In this document: in pieces, positions 5,590-6,916 of the stretch
Numbering within the stretch: position 1 is the stretch's first letter
How the letters are laid out: each line of letters starts with the position of its first letter
Origin: an uncultured Oscillospiraceae bacterium
GTDB lineage: Bacteria > Bacillota > Clostridia > Oscillospirales > Acutalibacteraceae
Direction of reading: 5' to 3'
DNA length: 6,916 bases
Assembly (NCBI GenBank): GCA_900550315.1
Contig: URRK01000087.1
Coordinates: 1 to 6,916 of the forward strand
Notes under the pieces: model-generated
What the model saw: only the letters and a program-made list of their open reading frames with translations
What the model was told of the DNA's origin: nothing
The model's database searches: none
Made by a program: the position numbers and the translations under genes

Positions 5590-6916
5590 ATGAGCAGTTT
5601 AAGAGAAGAATGCGGAGTATTCGGAGTATACTCGGGGGAAACAAGCGACGTTGCAAGCACTGCATATTACGGCTTGTTCGCACTCCAGCACCGCGGGCAG
5701 GAATCCTGCGGGATTGTGGTAAACGACGACGGCGTTTTTAAGGATTATAAAGATACGGGGCTTGTAAACGACGTTTTCACGCCTGAAATAATAGAGCGCT
5801 TAGGCGAGGGCAATATCGCGGTAGGTCATGCGCGCTACGGCACTACCGGCTCAAATGACCGCAGCAATGCGCAGCCCATAGTGGTAAATCACATAAAGGG
5901 CAAAATGGCGCTTGCGCACAACGGCAACCTTGTAAATTCGGGGGAGCTAAGGCGGCAGTTGGAGCTTGAAGGCTCAATTTTCCACACCACAAGCGATACC
6001 GAGGTAATATCTTACATTATAACAAAGGAGCGCCTTACCGCCCCCTCAATAGAGCAGGCGGTAAACGCCGCAATGAACCGTATTAAGGGCGCGTATTCGC
6101 TGGTTATAATGTCTCCTTCAAAACTTATTGCCGTGCGTGATGAAAACGGCTTTCGCCCGCTGTGTTACGGCAAAACAGAGGACGGAAGATACATTGTGGC
6201 CTCCGAAAGCTGTGCGCTTGACGCGGTGGGTGCTGAATTTATACGAGATATAAAGCCCGGCGAAATAGTTGTGTTCGATAAAAACGGGGTAAGAACCATT
6301 GAAGACCATTGCCAAAAAGCACCTTGCTCGCTTTGCGTTTTTGAGTACATTTATTTTGCGCGCCCCGATTCGGTAATAGACGGCTGCTCGGTGCATACCG
6401 CAAGACAAAGGGCGGGCGCGTTTTTAGCGCTTGAGCACCCCGTGCAGGCAGATGTGGTAATAGGCGTGCCCGATTCGGGGCTGGACGCGGCTCTCGGTTA
6501 CTCAAAGCAATCGGGCATACCCTATGAAATAGGCTTTATAAAAAATAAATACATAGGCAGAACCTTTATAGCACCGGGGCAGAAAAGCCGCGAGGATAAG
6601 GTTAAAATAAAGCTGAACCCCATAGCCGAGGTGGCGCGCGGCAAGCGAATTATTATGATAGACGATTCAATTGTGCGCGGCACCACAAGCGCCAGAATAG
6701 TAAAGCTTTTGCGCGAGGCTGGCGCTAAGGAAATACATATGCGCGTGTCCGCTCCGCCGTTTATGAACCCCTGCTATTACGGAACGGATATTGACTCCAG
6801 AGAAAATCTGATAGCCTGCAAGCACTCGGTTGATGAAATAGCAAAGCTTATAGGTGTTGATTCACTCGGGTATTTAAGCGTTGAAAGCGTAAAGCAGATT
6901 GCAAAGGGCGTTCACG
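5590..6916 (+). CDS. purF: Amidophosphoribosyltransferase, 3' end outside window
   Basis: 442 codons of PurF, which transfers glutamine amide nitrogen to PRPP in the first step of purine synthesis. GGAGG (5580-5584) sets the ATG at 5590. The N-terminal nucleophile amidotransferase domain begins after a short propeptide (MSSLREE), leaving Cys8 as the presumed mature first residue. Conserved LQHRGQESCGI (32-42), GHARYGTTG (79-87), AHNGNLVN (109-116) and SDTEVI (135-140) follow. The phosphoribosyltransferase domain carries the PRPP loop IMIDDSIVRGTTS (355-367). Cys249 (before FEYIYFARPDS) and Cys395 (NPCYYG) align with Fe-S cluster ligands of the B. subtilis enzyme, pointing to the Fe-S-containing class; the remaining CxxC ligands and the stop lie beyond the window. 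Two further cysteines, 241 and 246, stand close to Cys249. Confidence 0.97.
   Translation, partial: MSSLREECGVFGVYSGETSDVASTAYYGLFALQHRGQESCGIVVNDDGVFKDYKDTGLVNDVFTPEIIERLGEGNIAVGHARYGTTGSNDRSNAQPIVVNHIKGKMALAHNGNLVNSGELRRQLELEGSIFHTTSDTEVISYIITKERLTAPSIEQAVNAAMNRIKGAYSLVIMSPSKLIAVRDENGFRPLCYGKTEDGRYIVASESCALDAVGAEFIRDIKPGEIVVFDKNGVRTIEDHCQKAPCSLCVFEYIYFARPDSVIDGCSVHTARQRAGAFLALEHPVQADVVIGVPDSGLDAALGYSKQSGIPYEIGFIKNKYIGRTFIAPGQKSREDKVKIKLNPIAEVARGKRIIMIDDSIVRGTTSARIVKLLREAGAKEIHMRVSAPPFMNPCYYGTDIDSRENLIACKHSVDEIAKLIGVDSLGYLSVESVKQIAKGVH

Overview
The window looks like a chromosomal segment of a Gram-positive anaerobe of the class Clostridia, probably a gut lineage close to Oscillospiraceae/Ruminococcaceae. 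The reasons are a BmrC/BmrD-like (YheI/YheH) heterodimeric ABC exporter pair, a SpoIIID-type sporulation regulator behind a sigma-E-like promoter, strong GGAGG ribosome binding sites, and a ZTP riboswitch in front of purE-purC-purF. The taxonomic call is inference; no rRNA or other marker gene is present.

Left block (1-3578), all on the + strand. It opens with the 3' end of one ABC half-transporter, overlapped by 4 bases with a complete second half-transporter (200-2158). A 206-base gap follows, with a strong predicted promoter, an inverted repeat across its -35 box and a palindrome at its start site. Next come a GTG-started integral-membrane methyltransferase of the isoprenylcysteine carboxyl methyltransferase type (2365-2970) and a GNAT acetyltransferase (3045-3578). 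These look like accessory export/modification functions; no substrate can be read from the sequence.

Middle block (3579-4187), mostly non-coding. It holds a predicted promoter that runs straight into a long imperfect hairpin (a candidate small RNA or hairpin element). A self-contained unit follows: a sigma-E-like promoter, a 50-codon SpoIIID-like ORF that keeps the helix-turn-helix but lacks the usual C-terminal third, and a good intrinsic terminator.

Right block (4188-6916). A consensus promoter drives a leader with a clear ZTP (pfl) riboswitch, whose 3' segment overlaps an intrinsic terminator. Then come purE, purC and purF (cut by the window end), closely spaced and each with its own GGAGG. 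The riboswitch should let the operon be read when ZTP/ZMP accumulates, as when 10-formyl-tetrahydrofolate runs short.

By hand count, isoleucine codon use differs between the blocks: ATT dominates on the left, while ATA is the commonest codon in purE and purC. The left block may therefore have a different history from the purine operon. I found no CRISPR array, insertion sequence, tRNA or rRNA. I see nothing that amounts to a wholly new system. The items most worth a second look are the shortened SpoIIID unit, the structured element at 3594-3719 and the change in codon use.
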